NCBI RefSeq assembly: GCF_016055185.1
Contig: NZ_JAECVR010000002.1
Span: 62,001 to 126,000, forward strand
Direction of reading: 5' to 3'
Source of the DNA: Paenactinomyces guangxiensis
GTDB taxonomy: Bacteria; Bacillota; Bacilli; Thermoactinomycetales; Thermoactinomycetaceae
DNA length: 64,000 bases
Shown piece after piece: positions 17,992 through 27,582 of this stretch. The notes below the pieces were generated by a model that saw only the letters and a list, made by a program, of their open reading frames with translations, ran no database searches and was not told the DNA's origin. The number at the start of each line of letters is the position of its first letter. The first letter of the stretch is position 1. A program made the translations under genes and the position numbers.

Positions 17992-19185
17992 ATGATGACA
18001 ACGAATAAAAAATGGATGGATGAGATTGCTGAGCAAGCGATTCAGGTATTATTGTCCCGTTTCTGGATTATAAAAGAAGATGATCCTGAATTATATGCAA
18101 TCATTCGGGACCGGGAGTCTGTCATCAAAGACTTTATGCGTGAAAAGTGTGGTTTTCGCCTGATCGTACACCGGTATTTTATAAAACTTGAAAAAATACC
18201 GGCTCAAGCGGAAGGATGGATGGGGATCCGCGAGTTTCAAGAGCCGCTCGATTACGTATTACTTTGTTCTGTACTTGCGTTTTTGGAAAATAAGTCAGTG
18301 GATGACCAGTTTCTGCTCTCTCAACTTTGTGAAGAACTCAAACTATTAACTCCTGAGAGTGTAAAGCTGAATTGGGAAAACTACGTCCACCGCAAATCTT
18401 TAATTCGTGTTTTGAAGTGGATGCAGGAGATGAAGATGATTCGCATCATTGACAGTAATGACCTGTTATTTACCCACGATGAGAAAGAAGCGGAAGCGCT
18501 TTATGAGCAAACCGTTTTGTCGCGCTATTTTATGAGGACGTATCCTAAAGACTTGTATCGATTTTCAAGCAGAGACGAGATATTGAAAGCCGATTTATCA
18601 GATGATGACTCAATCAGGCGCCGTCATCAGGTATATCGCCGGATGCTCCTGTCCCCTGTTGTTTATGAATCAGAGATGAGTGAAGAAGAATGGTTATATA
18701 TAAAAAATTACCGCTATCGCATTGCAGAAGATTTACAGAAGACGGCGGGACTTTCTCTGGAGGTATATAAAAAAACGGCTTTAGCAGTAGTTATTGATCA
18801 AAGATCAAAGTTACACCAGTTTCCCGATGGAAAAATGATCACCGCACTTTTTCTGCAGTTTGCAGATGAGGTTCGACATCGACTGGCAACAGAAGAAGTA
18901 GACCGCACTGACAGAGGCTGGATTCTTCTTACAGCAGTACAGTTTGAGCAATGGTTACAGAGTTGTAAAGAACGTTTTGATTATGGATGGAGCAAGGAAT
19001 ATAAAAAACAATCTTTAGGCAAAACAGCGAAAGAATTACTTCACTTTCTAATCGATTGGAAAATGGCCAAGGTAGATGACGAACGAGCCATCATTTACCT
19101 GCTGCCCGCCATTGGGAGAATGGTGGGAAATTATCCGGCTGATTATAAGGAAAAACATCGGCGTAATCAGGAGAGATCAAGATGA
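17992..19185 (+). CDS. jetB: Wadjet JetB (TIGR02678/DUF2398 type)
   Basis: The 397-residue product fits DUF2398, the MukE-like winged-helix subunit that bridges JetA and JetC. Visible features are the N-terminal ALQ..LLSRFWIIKEDDPELYAIIRDRE helix pair, DYVLLCSVLAFLENKSVDDQFLLSQL in the first winged helix and RKSLIRVLKWMQEMKMIRIID in the second. AAAGGATGAC precedes two adjacent ATGs (17992 and 17995). Its stop overlaps the jetC start in an ATGA, which implies translational coupling and fixed subunit ratios. Confidence 0.9.
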   Translation: MMTTNKKWMDEIAEQAIQVLLSRFWIIKEDDPELYAIIRDRESVIKDFMREKCGFRLIVHRYFIKLEKIPAQAEGWMGIREFQEPLDYVLLCSVLAFLENKSVDDQFLLSQLCEELKLLTPESVKLNWENYVHRKSLIRVLKWMQEMKMIRIIDSNDLLFTHDEKEAEALYEQTVLSRYFMRTYPKDLYRFSSRDEILKADLSDDDSIRRRHQVYRRMLLSPVVYESEMSEEEWLYIKNYRYRIAEDLQKTAGLSLEVYKKTALAVVIDQRSKLHQFPDGKMITALFLQFADEVRHRLATEEVDRTDRGWILLTAVQFEQWLQSCKERFDYGWSKEYKKQSLGKTAKELLHFLIDWKMAKVDDERAIIYLLPAIGRMVGNYPADYKEKHRRNQERSR

Positions 19186-22100
19186 GGAGCTGGAAATTAA
19201 ACCGAGCGGGTTTGTTTAATTATTGGTTTTATGATGAAGAAGAGTTTCATTTTTCAGACGGAAAGCTGTTGCTCAGGGGAGCCAACGGTTCGGGAAAGTC
19301 TGTGACGATGCAAAGCTTTTTTCCTCTGTTGCTGGATGGGAGAAAAAGCCCGGAACGTCTGGATCCGTTTGGATCAAAATCGCGAAGGATTGAGGATTAT
19401 CTCTTGTGTAATAATCAAGAGGAACGGACTGGTTATCTGTATTTGGAATATGTTCGTGACGGGTTAGATCAATATATGACAACCGGAATCGGCCTGCGGG
19501 CTAAAAAGCATGGTTCTGTAGATTTCTGGGGATTTGTCATCAAAAATAATCAGCGGATTGGTCATCACCTGCAATTATATAAACAGGAGAAGGGTCCCGA
19601 CGGGGAATTACAAAAAGTTCCTCTGAACAGAAAACAGTTAGAAGAAACACTGCGGGACGGCGGGATCGTTGTTAGATCACAAAAGGAATATATGGAACTG
19701 GTGAATCGATATGTATTTGGCTTTCCTTCCCTTGAATCATATGAAGAGCTGATTAAGTTATTGATTCAAATTCGCAGCCCGAAATTATCAAAGGATTTTA
19801 AACCAACTGTTATCTATGAAATATTGGTCGAAGCACTGCCACCCTTGACGGACGAAGAATTAAGACCTCTCACCGAATCGATTGAAGCGATTGATCAAAT
19901 CCAGAGCCAGCTGGACCAATTGGTGAAAGAAAGAAGCTCTTTAGATCGGCTGTTAAAACATTACACACGCTATAATCAAGTCGTTTTGAAAGAGAAAGCC
20001 GAACATACTGTGAAGGCACTGCAAAACTTTAAACAGCTCCAGAAGAAATATGCATCTCTGCAACAACAGCTTCAACAAGACCAGACGCAAAAACACCGGT
20101 TGGAGCAAGAACGCTTACAATTGCACCGAGAACGCGAAGTCCTTGGCGAAGAACTTGAAGAACTGAAAGATCATGATGTCTACAAAGCTGAGCGGGATCT
20201 GAATGCTTGTAAAACGGAACTGAAAAAGAATCAATCGGCCTATCAAAAAAAAGAGAATGATTACCAGGCGAAGAAACAACAGCAGCATCGTTATACCAGA
20301 CGGATTAACGAATTGGAAGCCAAACTACATCAAGCCAAAAAAGAAATGGATATGCACTTGGATGAGATGAAGAATATTGCCGAAGAATCGTTGTTTTTGC
20401 ATCATGATGGGGAAGAGTCCTATTATTTAAGACAAATGGAACAGGAATTTTCCTTTACCGATTGGAAAAAAAAAGCAAAAGCCTATCGAAAAAAATTGGT
20501 ATACATCTGTCAAGATTTTGAAGAACTAAAAAGAGCGGAAGATAACTATGAAGCGATTCAGATTGAACTCGGCAAGCGAAAAAAAGAGTGGGACGACCTC
20601 ATAGAAAAGGAACATCAATGGAAAAGGGAAGTGGAGGCGGAAAAGCAATCTTTTATTGATGCAATTTATCATTGGAATCATAATAATCAGGAGATCTGGC
20701 TGGATGAGGAACAATTGCAGACCATCTCACAAATCGTCTTGAATTATCCGGAAGATGCCAGAAAAGACGAGTGGGAAGAAATTGTGCGGAGAAAAGTGAA
20801 CGCGGTTCGCGGGGAGATCCAACAGGAGTTTTATCGCCTCAAGCATGAACTTGATCAGCAACGGGAAATTGTCTTGGAATTGGAGAATGAATTAAGCAGT
20901 TGGGAACAAAAAGAAGATCCTGAACCCAACCGGCATACTGCGACAGACAGCGCAAGAAAGATGTTAAAATCAAAAGGTATTCCGTTTCTGCCTTTCTACC
21001 GGGCGGTTGATTTCCATCCGCAAGTGACGGAAGAGGAAAGAAAAATATTGGAGGCAGCCCTGAGCCAGACGGGAATTTTGGATTCGCTAATTCTCCCGTC
21101 AAATTATGAAAGTGCTTCGATCTGGCATGATCAAATTCTTGTGCCGGCCGAACCTGTCAAACTCAATCTGAGTCAATATCTAAAGCCAACCCCGCCAGGA
21201 GACCGGTCCATAACCGCAGAGGACATTGAAAAAGTTCTGCAAAGTATCGGCCTTCAAGAAACAGAAGCCAATGGGACTATCATCACCATCGAAGGACATT
21301 TTCGTAACGGATTGGTACAAGGGCATGCGATTGTGCAAGGCGAGGCCATTTACATTGGTCGGGAGTCGAGACAGCGGTACCGGGAGCAAATGATTCAAAA
21401 GATCACAGCCCAATTGCAAGCAGAGAAAGAAAAAGTACAGGCTTTGTCAGATGAAAAAGAGCAATTGCAGCAAAGGATCAATCAAGTCGATACTGAATAT
21501 CAATCCTTCCCAGGTGAAGAGAATCTTAATGAGGCATATCATACATGGTTTCAAATATCGCAATCTGTCATCGCGAAAGAAAATGAACTGAACCTTTACA
21601 ATCGCAAACAAAAAGAAACTTTACTCTGCCTGGAACAACAAAAAAGCCGGATTACGCAAAAAATACATGAAGAAGGCTGGGATTGGGGTCATCAACATCA
21701 CCTTTATCAACAAGCGCTATCAAATATGGAAGGTTATCTGGAATGTCTTGAGGAATTGCAATCGTCTCATTACAAATTCCTGTCCTGTGTACGGGATCGA
21801 AATAATAATCAAGAGTGGTTAAACGAGATTGAAAAAAATTTGCTTGAGTTAAAAGGGGAATTGAATGAACTTGAGGATTTGATCAGTAAAGCGGAACTGC
21901 GCATTCAAAAAATACAAGAACGCTTACAGGAATTGGGGTTTGAAGAGATTCAGGAAAAAGTCCGTTTCTATACACGCCGGTTGGAGCAAGAAATCCCTCA
22001 GGCACTGCAAAACATCGAAGATCAAAGAAGAGAGACCGAAGTATCTCTGTCCAAAACTGAAGATGAACTGGATAAGTTGAAACAGAGTCTGGCTTGGTGC

Positions 22101-23330
22101 CGTTTCTATTATCAGTCATGGATGGAAGTGTTCAAAGAAGAAAAGAATTTACAGGGCCTCTGGAATACAAGAGAACAGTTGGAGGCTGAGATGGATGAGG
22201 AAGCAGTCATCTCAGAAGCTAAGCAGATCATCAAGGAATTTTCTGAAGAACGGAATAGAGAAGATTTGGAGCGACTGCTCAATAATCTGCGCTTTGAGGA
22301 GCAATCCAATCTGTTTGAGTACGATATTCGTTTGAGCCCTACACTGGTATATTCCAAATCGGCGGAAGATATTTTGCAGCAACTTCGAGATGAAACGATG
22401 TATGAAAAAGCAATGCTACAGTGGAAAGAATTGCAAAAAATCGCTAGACGCAATGTCTTTTCGATGAGCTATGAAGGAATGAGAACAGATTTAGCGACTG
22501 GACGAGGAAAAATCAGTGAAAAAGCTGAGCAGCAAGAACAACTGCTTGAAAATAAGGATAAAGAGCTTTACCAAGAAGTAATTCTAAACAGCATTGGGCG
22601 AATTATCCGGTCCAGAATTACCCGCGCAGAAAATTGGATTAAAGAGATGAACCGGATCATGGACGAGAGGAATCCCTCCAGTAGTTTGAAATTCTCTCTT
22701 CAATGGAAACCGAAAACAGCGGGAACCGAAGCAGAATTGGATACTAAAGAACTTGTTCATTTACTGAGTGGTGATTCCCGCATACTAAAAGACGAAGATC
22801 TCACAAGAATCCGGAATCATTTTCAAGTGAAAATTAATCAAGCAAGAGAACAATTAAGGGAGCAGGGCGGAGGGGATAGTTTTCACCAATTAATTAAGAA
22901 GATGCTGGATTATCGTGATTGGTACCAATTTGTCCTTTATGCAAAAAAAGAGCATGAAAATCGCAAAGAGATGACGAATCACGTATTTGAAAAATACAGC
23001 GGCGGCGAGAAAGCAATGGCGATGTACATTCCTCTATTTGCTGCGGCCTATTCCCGATACTCCAGTGCAAACAAGGATGCCCCGAAGATCATTGCTTTAG
23101 ATGAGGCGTTTGCCGGAGTGGATGAAAATAACATCGCTGACCTGTTTGATGTGGTGGAAAAATTGGGCTTTAACTACGTGATGAACTCTCAGGCTTTATG
23201 GGGTGATTATGATAAAGTGAAGAGTTTATCGATCTGTGAAATTGTTCGCCCGAAAAATGCCCCGTTTGTGACAGTGATGCGCTACCATTGGAATGGGCAC
23301 AATCTGGAACTGTCTCACCCTGGTGAATAG
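19182..23330 (+). CDS. jetC: Wadjet JetC (TIGR02680, SMC-like ATPase)
   Basis: This 1382-residue protein is the SMC/MukB-like motor. Walker A GANGSGKS is at residues 33-40. Long coiled coils rich in Glu, Gln, Lys and Leu (about 240-500 and 720-1100) flank a hinge-like globular segment (about 570-740, KGIPFLPFYRAVDFHP). The ABC signature YSGGEKAMAM is at about 1272 and Walker B IIALDEAFAG (D1307, E1308) follows. All catalytic parts are present, so the ATPase should work. The length is normal for TIGR02680. The start is the ATG at 19182 overlapping the jetB stop by four bases. Confidence 0.95.
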   Translation: MRSWKLNRAGLFNYWFYDEEEFHFSDGKLLLRGANGSGKSVTMQSFFPLLLDGRKSPERLDPFGSKSRRIEDYLLCNNQEERTGYLYLEYVRDGLDQYMTTGIGLRAKKHGSVDFWGFVIKNNQRIGHHLQLYKQEKGPDGELQKVPLNRKQLEETLRDGGIVVRSQKEYMELVNRYVFGFPSLESYEELIKLLIQIRSPKLSKDFKPTVIYEILVEALPPLTDEELRPLTESIEAIDQIQSQLDQLVKERSSLDRLLKHYTRYNQVVLKEKAEHTVKALQNFKQLQKKYASLQQQLQQDQTQKHRLEQERLQLHREREVLGEELEELKDHDVYKAERDLNACKTELKKNQSAYQKKENDYQAKKQQQHRYTRRINELEAKLHQAKKEMDMHLDEMKNIAEESLFLHHDGEESYYLRQMEQEFSFTDWKKKAKAYRKKLVYICQDFEELKRAEDNYEAIQIELGKRKKEWDDLIEKEHQWKREVEAEKQSFIDAIYHWNHNNQEIWLDEEQLQTISQIVLNYPEDARKDEWEEIVRRKVNAVRGEIQQEFYRLKHELDQQREIVLELENELSSWEQKEDPEPNRHTATDSARKMLKSKGIPFLPFYRAVDFHPQVTEEERKILEAALSQTGILDSLILPSNYESASIWHDQILVPAEPVKLNLSQYLKPTPPGDRSITAEDIEKVLQSIGLQETEANGTIITIEGHFRNGLVQGHAIVQGEAIYIGRESRQRYREQMIQKITAQLQAEKEKVQALSDEKEQLQQRINQVDTEYQSFPGEENLNEAYHTWFQISQSVIAKENELNLYNRKQKETLLCLEQQKSRITQKIHEEGWDWGHQHHLYQQALSNMEGYLECLEELQSSHYKFLSCVRDRNNNQEWLNEIEKNLLELKGELNELEDLISKAELRIQKIQERLQELGFEEIQEKVRFYTRRLEQEIPQALQNIEDQRRETEVSLSKTEDELDKLKQSLAWCRFYYQSWMEVFKEEKNLQGLWNTREQLEAEMDEEAVISEAKQIIKEFSEERNREDLERLLNNLRFEEQSNLFEYDIRLSPTLVYSKSAEDILQQLRDETMYEKAMLQWKELQKIARRNVFSMSYEGMRTDLATGRGKISEKAEQQEQLLENKDKELYQEVILNSIGRIIRSRITRAENWIKEMNRIMDERNPSSSLKFSLQWKPKTAGTEAELDTKELVHLLSGDSRILKDEDLTRIRNHFQVKINQAREQLREQGGGDSFHQLIKKMLDYRDWYQFVLYAKKEHENRKEMTNHVFEKYSGGEKAMAMYIPLFAAAYSRYSSANKDAPKIIALDEAFAGVDENNIADLFDVVEKLGFNYVMNSQALWGDYDKVKSLSICEIVRPKNAPFVTVMRYHWNGHNLELSHPGE

Positions 23331-23385
23331 GAAAAAGCAGAAGATCATTTGCTTCCTACTCAATGAGTAACAAAAAGGAGAGTTT

Positions 23386-24753
23386 ATGAAAGCCAAAGAT
23401 AAAAAATTAGAAGAGGCTGTCCGTTTTTTTCAAGCAGAAGAAGGCTTTCATCGCCTTCTTTTGCGTATGATCGAGAAGTATCGAAGTTTGGGAAGAATCG
23501 GCGGATCTGTGAGAATAACAAACTTATCCAAACAGGAGGCAGCTGTTCTTTCTTCTTTTTTTCGAAAAGAAATGGAGCCGGGCCAGGAAGCTCGCGTTTT
23601 AATCAAAGAATTTGAACGGTTTTTGCAGGAATCACGATTTTCGCACATTCATTGTTTAGAGTTGCTGGAAGGGTTCGCTGGAGAGAAATTAATGAGCAAA
23701 CGTGAGCAAAAAGAAAGGAATCACAACAAAAAACAGCTTTTCTTTCAGCAAATTCAAGAAAAGTTTTCCTCCTCATTTGTATCCACTTGGATTCGTTCAA
23801 TTCTTAGCCTATCTGCAGAAACCCGGCTTATTCACCATCTATACGAACAACAGCAAGATCGTTTAGCTGCAGATATGATGGTCGTAGCAAATGCTTTAGT
23901 GGAACTGGAAAAGAAAAAAGGTTCAAATGGAATTGTGCTGGTTGAGAGAATGGAGCGTTTCCCCTTTTTTGCAGAAAGAATAACAGGCAATCCGCATGGT
24001 TTTGATCTGCACACCACCAGAGGGAAAATGTTATTTAATGCTTTACGAGTCATCGGAACAGGGAGTTATCAGGGTGAAGTATTTCGTTTAAAACTGACAC
24101 AGGCAGAGGAAAATAATCAGTTGCTTCATTCTTTTGGATTGTTGCGGGATGACATTCTAAATTTTGTCACCACTACAGGCTTGCTCGCCTTGGATCACGA
24201 AAGCCGGCCGCTCGCTGTATGGAAAGCGGCGATTCAAGAGCGCTGTGTACTCAATATTCCGCTGAAAGAGATGGTTAAAGTAAGACGGGTAAAACCGGCT
24301 AATTCTAAATTAAGAAAGGTATTTGTACTGGAAAATTCGGGACTATTCTCTGCTTTATTTGAAGCGTTGATCAAAGAGGGGATCCATCCGCCGCTAATTT
24401 GTACGCATGGACAAATCAATACATGCAGTCTGATTCTTCTGGATCAATTGGCTAGTAATGGAACATGTATTTATTATTCGGGTGACTTTGATCCCGAAGG
24501 TTTACTAATCGCGGACCGGCTCGATCAACGCTATCCGGGAAGAGTGATTTTGTGGAGATTTAGCGCTGAAGATTACCAGGCATGCCGATTGGAACAGGTG
24601 CTGGAAGAATATCGGATCAAAAAGCTTAAAAATATAAAAAGTCCCAAATTAGTAGAAGTTGCAAGTGCTATGAGCCGTTTGCGACAAGCGGGATATCAAG
24701 AGAGTCTGTTTCAATTTCTTTTAGAGGATATAAGGAGAGAAATCGTTGACTGA
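23386..24753 (+). CDS. jetD: Wadjet JetD nuclease (TIGR02679, DUF3323/DUF2399)
   Basis: JetD is the DNA-cutting subunit, related to topoisomerase VI subunit A. The 455-residue protein has an N-terminal region of the DUF3323 type (residues 1-210) and a C-terminal toprim-like DUF2399 domain with the metal-binding YYSGDFDPEGLLIADRL (GDFDPEG at about 366-372) and an earlier conserved Glu in VFVLENSGLFSALFEA near 310. It starts with ATG at 23386 behind AAAAGGAG, 55 bases after jetC. The gene is intact, which together with jetABC makes a complete system. Confidence 0.93.
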   Translation: MKAKDKKLEEAVRFFQAEEGFHRLLLRMIEKYRSLGRIGGSVRITNLSKQEAAVLSSFFRKEMEPGQEARVLIKEFERFLQESRFSHIHCLELLEGFAGEKLMSKREQKERNHNKKQLFFQQIQEKFSSSFVSTWIRSILSLSAETRLIHHLYEQQQDRLAADMMVVANALVELEKKKGSNGIVLVERMERFPFFAERITGNPHGFDLHTTRGKMLFNALRVIGTGSYQGEVFRLKLTQAEENNQLLHSFGLLRDDILNFVTTTGLLALDHESRPLAVWKAAIQERCVLNIPLKEMVKVRRVKPANSKLRKVFVLENSGLFSALFEALIKEGIHPPLICTHGQINTCSLILLDQLASNGTCIYYSGDFDPEGLLIADRLDQRYPGRVILWRFSAEDYQACRLEQVLEEYRIKKLKNIKSPKLVEVASAMSRLRQAGYQESLFQFLLEDIRREIVD

Positions 24754-24814
24754 TTGTTATTGTTCTTTCCTTCTGACTTTTGAAGTGAATGGGCTATATC
24801 ATGGCTAGTTATAT

Positions 24815-24950
24815 CAGTATAACCGGCATAGCAGACGGCCTATCGCCATATTCAGGACCCTGAGTTTCTCTATTATGTGATCCGGGAGAAAAGTCAGGTA
24901 TACGATGCGTTAAAACATTTCTTTGGAAACAAACAGGTCAGTTAAACCTT
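24815..24950 (+). repeat. Right direct repeat: orphan copy of the yhbH 3' end
   Basis: This copy carries the last 40-odd codons and stop of yhbH with a 7-base deletion and one substitution relative to 14318-14460. No start or upstream part of yhbH is attached, so it is not a gene. It marks the right boundary of the defence island. Confidence 0.95.
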
Positions 24951-25015
24951 CGGATTCGGGGGTATAACTGAATAATAAAGTCATCTGGCTTTTTGGACTT
25001 TACGGACCTCCGATC

Positions 25016-25057
25016 GATCGCTTTCTCAAGTCTTGTTCTTGAGGAGGCGATTTTTTC
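25016..25057 (+). terminator. Terminator beyond the right repeat
   Basis: ATCGCCTTCTCAAG-like arm (ATCGCTTTCTCAAG) pairs with CTTGAGGAGGCGAT and is followed by TTTTTTCTTTTT. It is the counterpart of the hairpin at 14505 and probably the original yhbH terminator before insertion. Confidence 0.85.
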
Positions 25058-25186
25058 TTTTTCCTCATTCCCGGTGAATTTCCTTCTCTAAGTGTTCGAT
25101 CTGTTAATTTGAGGTTGGCAGCTACACTTTCTTTCTGCTCTATCCAGGTAGCGTGCAATATCGATTTCACGGTCCAAAATTGTCTC

Positions 25187-25379
25187 TCAATAGAGTGAAA
25201 CATCCCCTTCAAATAGGTTCATAACTCGAGCACAATAGGAAATAGGAAAATTTGTACAATGAGTTTCCTCCATCAGCCAGTACCCTGGTTCTGATGAAAG
25301 AATTCCTATATGTTTCAAAGCTTTTACTACCTTCTCAATACGTAGTTCGAGGCTATCAAGAGTAAGCCCTCCAGTTTTT
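25187..25379 (-). pseudogene. C-terminal remnant of a SufR/ArsR-like regulator
   Basis: Read on the minus strand, 25379-25187 is open: GLTLDSLELRIEKVVKAL, then KHIGILSSEPGYWLMEETHC and further to a stop. The pattern of a winged-helix tail followed by YWLMEE.HC.N..I resembles metal- or Fe-S-sensing helix-turn-helix regulators of Bacillota. There is no start and no upstream part; a second reading frame (FHSIERQFWTVK..) continues after a probable frameshift. The call is tentative. The rest of 24951-25519 holds the terminator, an orphan ribosome-site-like GGAGGAG and the formamidase promoter. Confidence 0.3.
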
Positions 25380-25519
25380 TAAAAATCATAATGAATAAAT
25401 CATTTCTTTGGAGGAGATATTTGAATATGAGATGATCAAAGAAATAGCTTGCATGCTCTGATGGCATCCATTTGTTGAAAACAAAAAATATAAGACATTA
25501 TTTTAAGGAGGAACTGTCA

Positions 25520-26698
25520 GTGCCTGATGTGCTGTTTCACGTTGACTTGAACAAACCCATGGATGAGCAAGAAATTCCCGGACACAATCGCTGGCATCCC
25601 GATATCCCGGCCGTCATTTCAGTCAATCCGGGGACGGAATTCCGGGTGGAGTGTAAAGACTGGACGGATGGGCAAATAAAAAACAATAACGATCCCTCTG
25701 ACGTTCGCAATGTTAATTTAAATCGTGTACACGTGTTGAGTGGACCGATTTGGATAAACGGCACGGAACCGGGCGATTTGCTTGTTGTGGACATCCTCGA
25801 TATAGGTCCCTTCCCCAATTCGGAATGGGGTTTTAATGGGATTTTTGCAAGAGAAAATGGCGGAGGTTTTCTGACAGAACACTATCCGGAAGCAGCAAAA
25901 TCAATTTGGGACTTCCATGGTATTTATGCAACCTCTCGCCATATTCCTGGTGTTAAGTTCGCTGGCATTCCACATACCGGGCTAATTGGCACTGCTCCTT
26001 CCCAAACTCTGCTTGACAAGTGGAATAAACGAGAAAAGGAGCTTGTATCAAAAGATCCTGACCGTGTCCCTGGATTAGCTAATTTGCCTACTCCGGATAG
26101 TGCAGTGCTTGGCTCTTTAAAGGGAGCTGAATTTGATCGGGTTGCCCGGGAAGCGGCACGAACCATTCCGCCGCGCGAGCACGGTGGAAACTGCGACATA
26201 AAAAATCTCTCCAAGGGATCGCGGATTTACTTCCCTGTGTTTGTTGAGGGTGCCAAGCTTTCTTTAGGAGACCTTCATTTTTCGCAGGGGGATGGAGAGA
26301 TTACCTTCTGCGGTGCTATTGAGATGGCCGGATGGGTTGATCTTCATGTTGATGTAATCAAGGGCGGCATGGCAAAGTACAACATCATCGATAACCCCGT
26401 GTTTAAACCAGGTCCGGTTGAACCCCAGTACTCGGACTATCTTGTTTTTGAGGGTATTTCTGTTGATGAGACAACTGGCGAACAGCATTACCTTGACGCT
26501 CACATCGCTTACCGCCGTGCCTGCCTGAATGCTATTGAATATCTTAAGATAATGGGTTTTACCGGCGAACAGGCCTACATGCTGTTAGGTACTGCCCCTG
26601 TTGAAGGACGAATCAGTAGTATTGTTGATGTTCCTAATGCTTGCTGTACAATTTGGATTCCAACTGCAATCTTTGACAGAGATATTCTCCCCAGATAA
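25520..26698 (+). CDS. fmdA: Formamidase / acetamidase (FmdA-AmdA family)
   Basis: The enzyme hydrolyses formamide or short amides to ammonia and the acid, releasing nitrogen in the cytoplasm. The 392-residue protein has the family start DVLFHVDLNKPM, the conserved IPGHNRWHPDIPAVISVNPG and ECKDWTDGQIKNNNDPSDV blocks, and the central PPREHGGNCDIKNLSKGSRIYFPVFVEGAKLSLGDLHFSQGDGE metal/active-site region, ending in a normal C-terminus. The GTG at 25520 after AAGGAGG (7-8 bases) matches the family N-terminus; the upstream ATG at 25472 lacks a site. The FmdB-type gene follows at about 100 bases, the conserved pairing. Confidence 0.93.
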   Translation: MPDVLFHVDLNKPMDEQEIPGHNRWHPDIPAVISVNPGTEFRVECKDWTDGQIKNNNDPSDVRNVNLNRVHVLSGPIWINGTEPGDLLVVDILDIGPFPNSEWGFNGIFARENGGGFLTEHYPEAAKSIWDFHGIYATSRHIPGVKFAGIPHTGLIGTAPSQTLLDKWNKREKELVSKDPDRVPGLANLPTPDSAVLGSLKGAEFDRVAREAARTIPPREHGGNCDIKNLSKGSRIYFPVFVEGAKLSLGDLHFSQGDGEITFCGAIEMAGWVDLHVDVIKGGMAKYNIIDNPVFKPGPVEPQYSDYLVFEGISVDETTGEQHYLDAHIAYRRACLNAIEYLKIMGFTGEQAYMLLGTAPVEGRISSIVDVPNACCTIWIPTAIFDRDILPR

Positions 26699-26801
26699 CC
26701 TGTTAGAGATTCCAAAAGAAAAATAGTACAAAAAAAGCGGGATACAATCTTATCTTCTGTCTCATTGATCTACAATCAACAGACCGGAAAGGGTTGATGA
26801 T

Positions 26802-27071
26802 GTGCCAGAGTATGAATTTCGATGTGAAGAATGCGGACCATTTGTACAGTGGATAAGTATGAAAAGCATTACGGAAACAATAATCTGTCCAACCTGTGAG
26901 AATGAAGCAAATCGAATATACTCGCCGCCCGGTGTTATTTTGACGTCTTGCACATTGCGCAGGCGGGTGAAACAAAGTGTTATACCGAAGGTTGTACAGC
27001 GGGAGAAGGCGAACGGTCAGCATTACGGCCATCGGCATAGGACAAACCGCCCTTGGATGGTGGGACATTAA
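26802..27071 (+). CDS. fmdB: FmdB-family zinc-ribbon regulator
   Basis: An 89-residue protein typical of FmdB, the putative regulatory partner of formamidase. It has PEYEFRCEECGPFVQW at the start and CPTCENEANRIYSPPG as the second Cys pair, so one zinc ribbon, and ends in the conserved RPWMVGH. The Cys4 set is complete. The GTG at 26802 has GGAAAGGG about 7 bases upstream. The intact C-terminal motif shows that the gene survived although the DNA downstream is decayed. Confidence 0.85.
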   Translation: MPEYEFRCEECGPFVQWISMKSITETIICPTCENEANRIYSPPGVILTSCTLRRRVKQSVIPKVVQREKANGQHYGHRHRTNRPWMVGH

Positions 27072-27221
27072 CCGCCATCTGGATCACCTTCTGCGGGTTC
27101 ACTTCCAATCCTCAAAGTGGGGTCATTCGAAACGTTACTGGATACAGGGTATTGCGGATTATGAATCACTTTCAGGACTCCGACACTGAGTGAGGCACTG
27201 GCTAAGATCATTCATGTTCCG
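27072..27221. other. Short non-coding gap after fmdB
   Basis: No gene or clear signal seen; it leads into the nuclease pseudogene and the group II intron fragment, which together fill 27222-27885. Beyond them, 27886-27992 is also empty. Confidence 0.4.
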
Positions 27222-27574
27222 ATCAACCCCGAGGTGAGAGGTTCCACCCAGGAAGCTGATTGACTATCGGTGCCTGAACGGATGGCGCAAGTAACCCAGA
27301 TGACTCGCACATCGCCTGCTCGACTTCTTCTTCAATCCCCAATAAGATCTGATAACCGGTGTAGCCGAAGACCTGCCAACCACGATTTCCGTCTGCATAC
27401 ACATAAGCCATATCCTTTCATATTGATCCCGCTTCTCCACATCAGATTCCAAGGATATCGACTGGCTTCGGTTAACATCTTTTTCATAAAAGCGGAGGCT
27501 TCCTTGCCAAGGGGCTGTTCGCCCAGCTCAGGGTGCTTCGTCTCCGGCGTTTCAATTAACCAAAACCGCACCAT
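27222..27574 (-). pseudogene. Broken thermonuclease (staphylococcal nuclease-like) gene
   Basis: On the minus strand, 27574 reads VRFWLIETPETKHPELGEQP then GKEASAFMKKMLTEA, the active-site half of an SNase fold (the Arg/Asp pair and PETKHP are diagnostic). The continuation is split across other frames: VEKRDQYERI (27264-27452 frame) and AYVYADGN followed by WQVFGYTGYQ (27223-27411 frame). At least two frameshifts are needed to read it through, and no signal peptide or start region is attached. This is a relic of a secreted or lipoprotein nuclease. Confidence 0.7.
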
Positions 27575-27582
27575 TATTCATA

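Larger units (their letters stand above)
14461..24814. mobile_element. Integrated defence island (DUF3800, zinc ribbon, Wadjet) between yhbH 3' repeats
   Basis: About 10.35 kb between two copies of the yhbH 3' end. Cargo is a leftward zinc-ribbon/DUF3800 pair and the rightward jetABCD operon. No integrase, transposase or terminal inverted repeat is recognisable inside, so it either moved with recombinases supplied in trans, lost its own, or arrived by homologous recombination using the carried yhbH tail. The diverged terminators beyond both repeats (14505 and 25016) are also related to each other, so the duplicated unit extends past the gene. Confidence 0.8.

Noticed and set aside
14461..24814. 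Prophage or ICE
   Set aside because: No capsid, portal, terminase, relaxase or integrase gene is present; only defence-type cargo.
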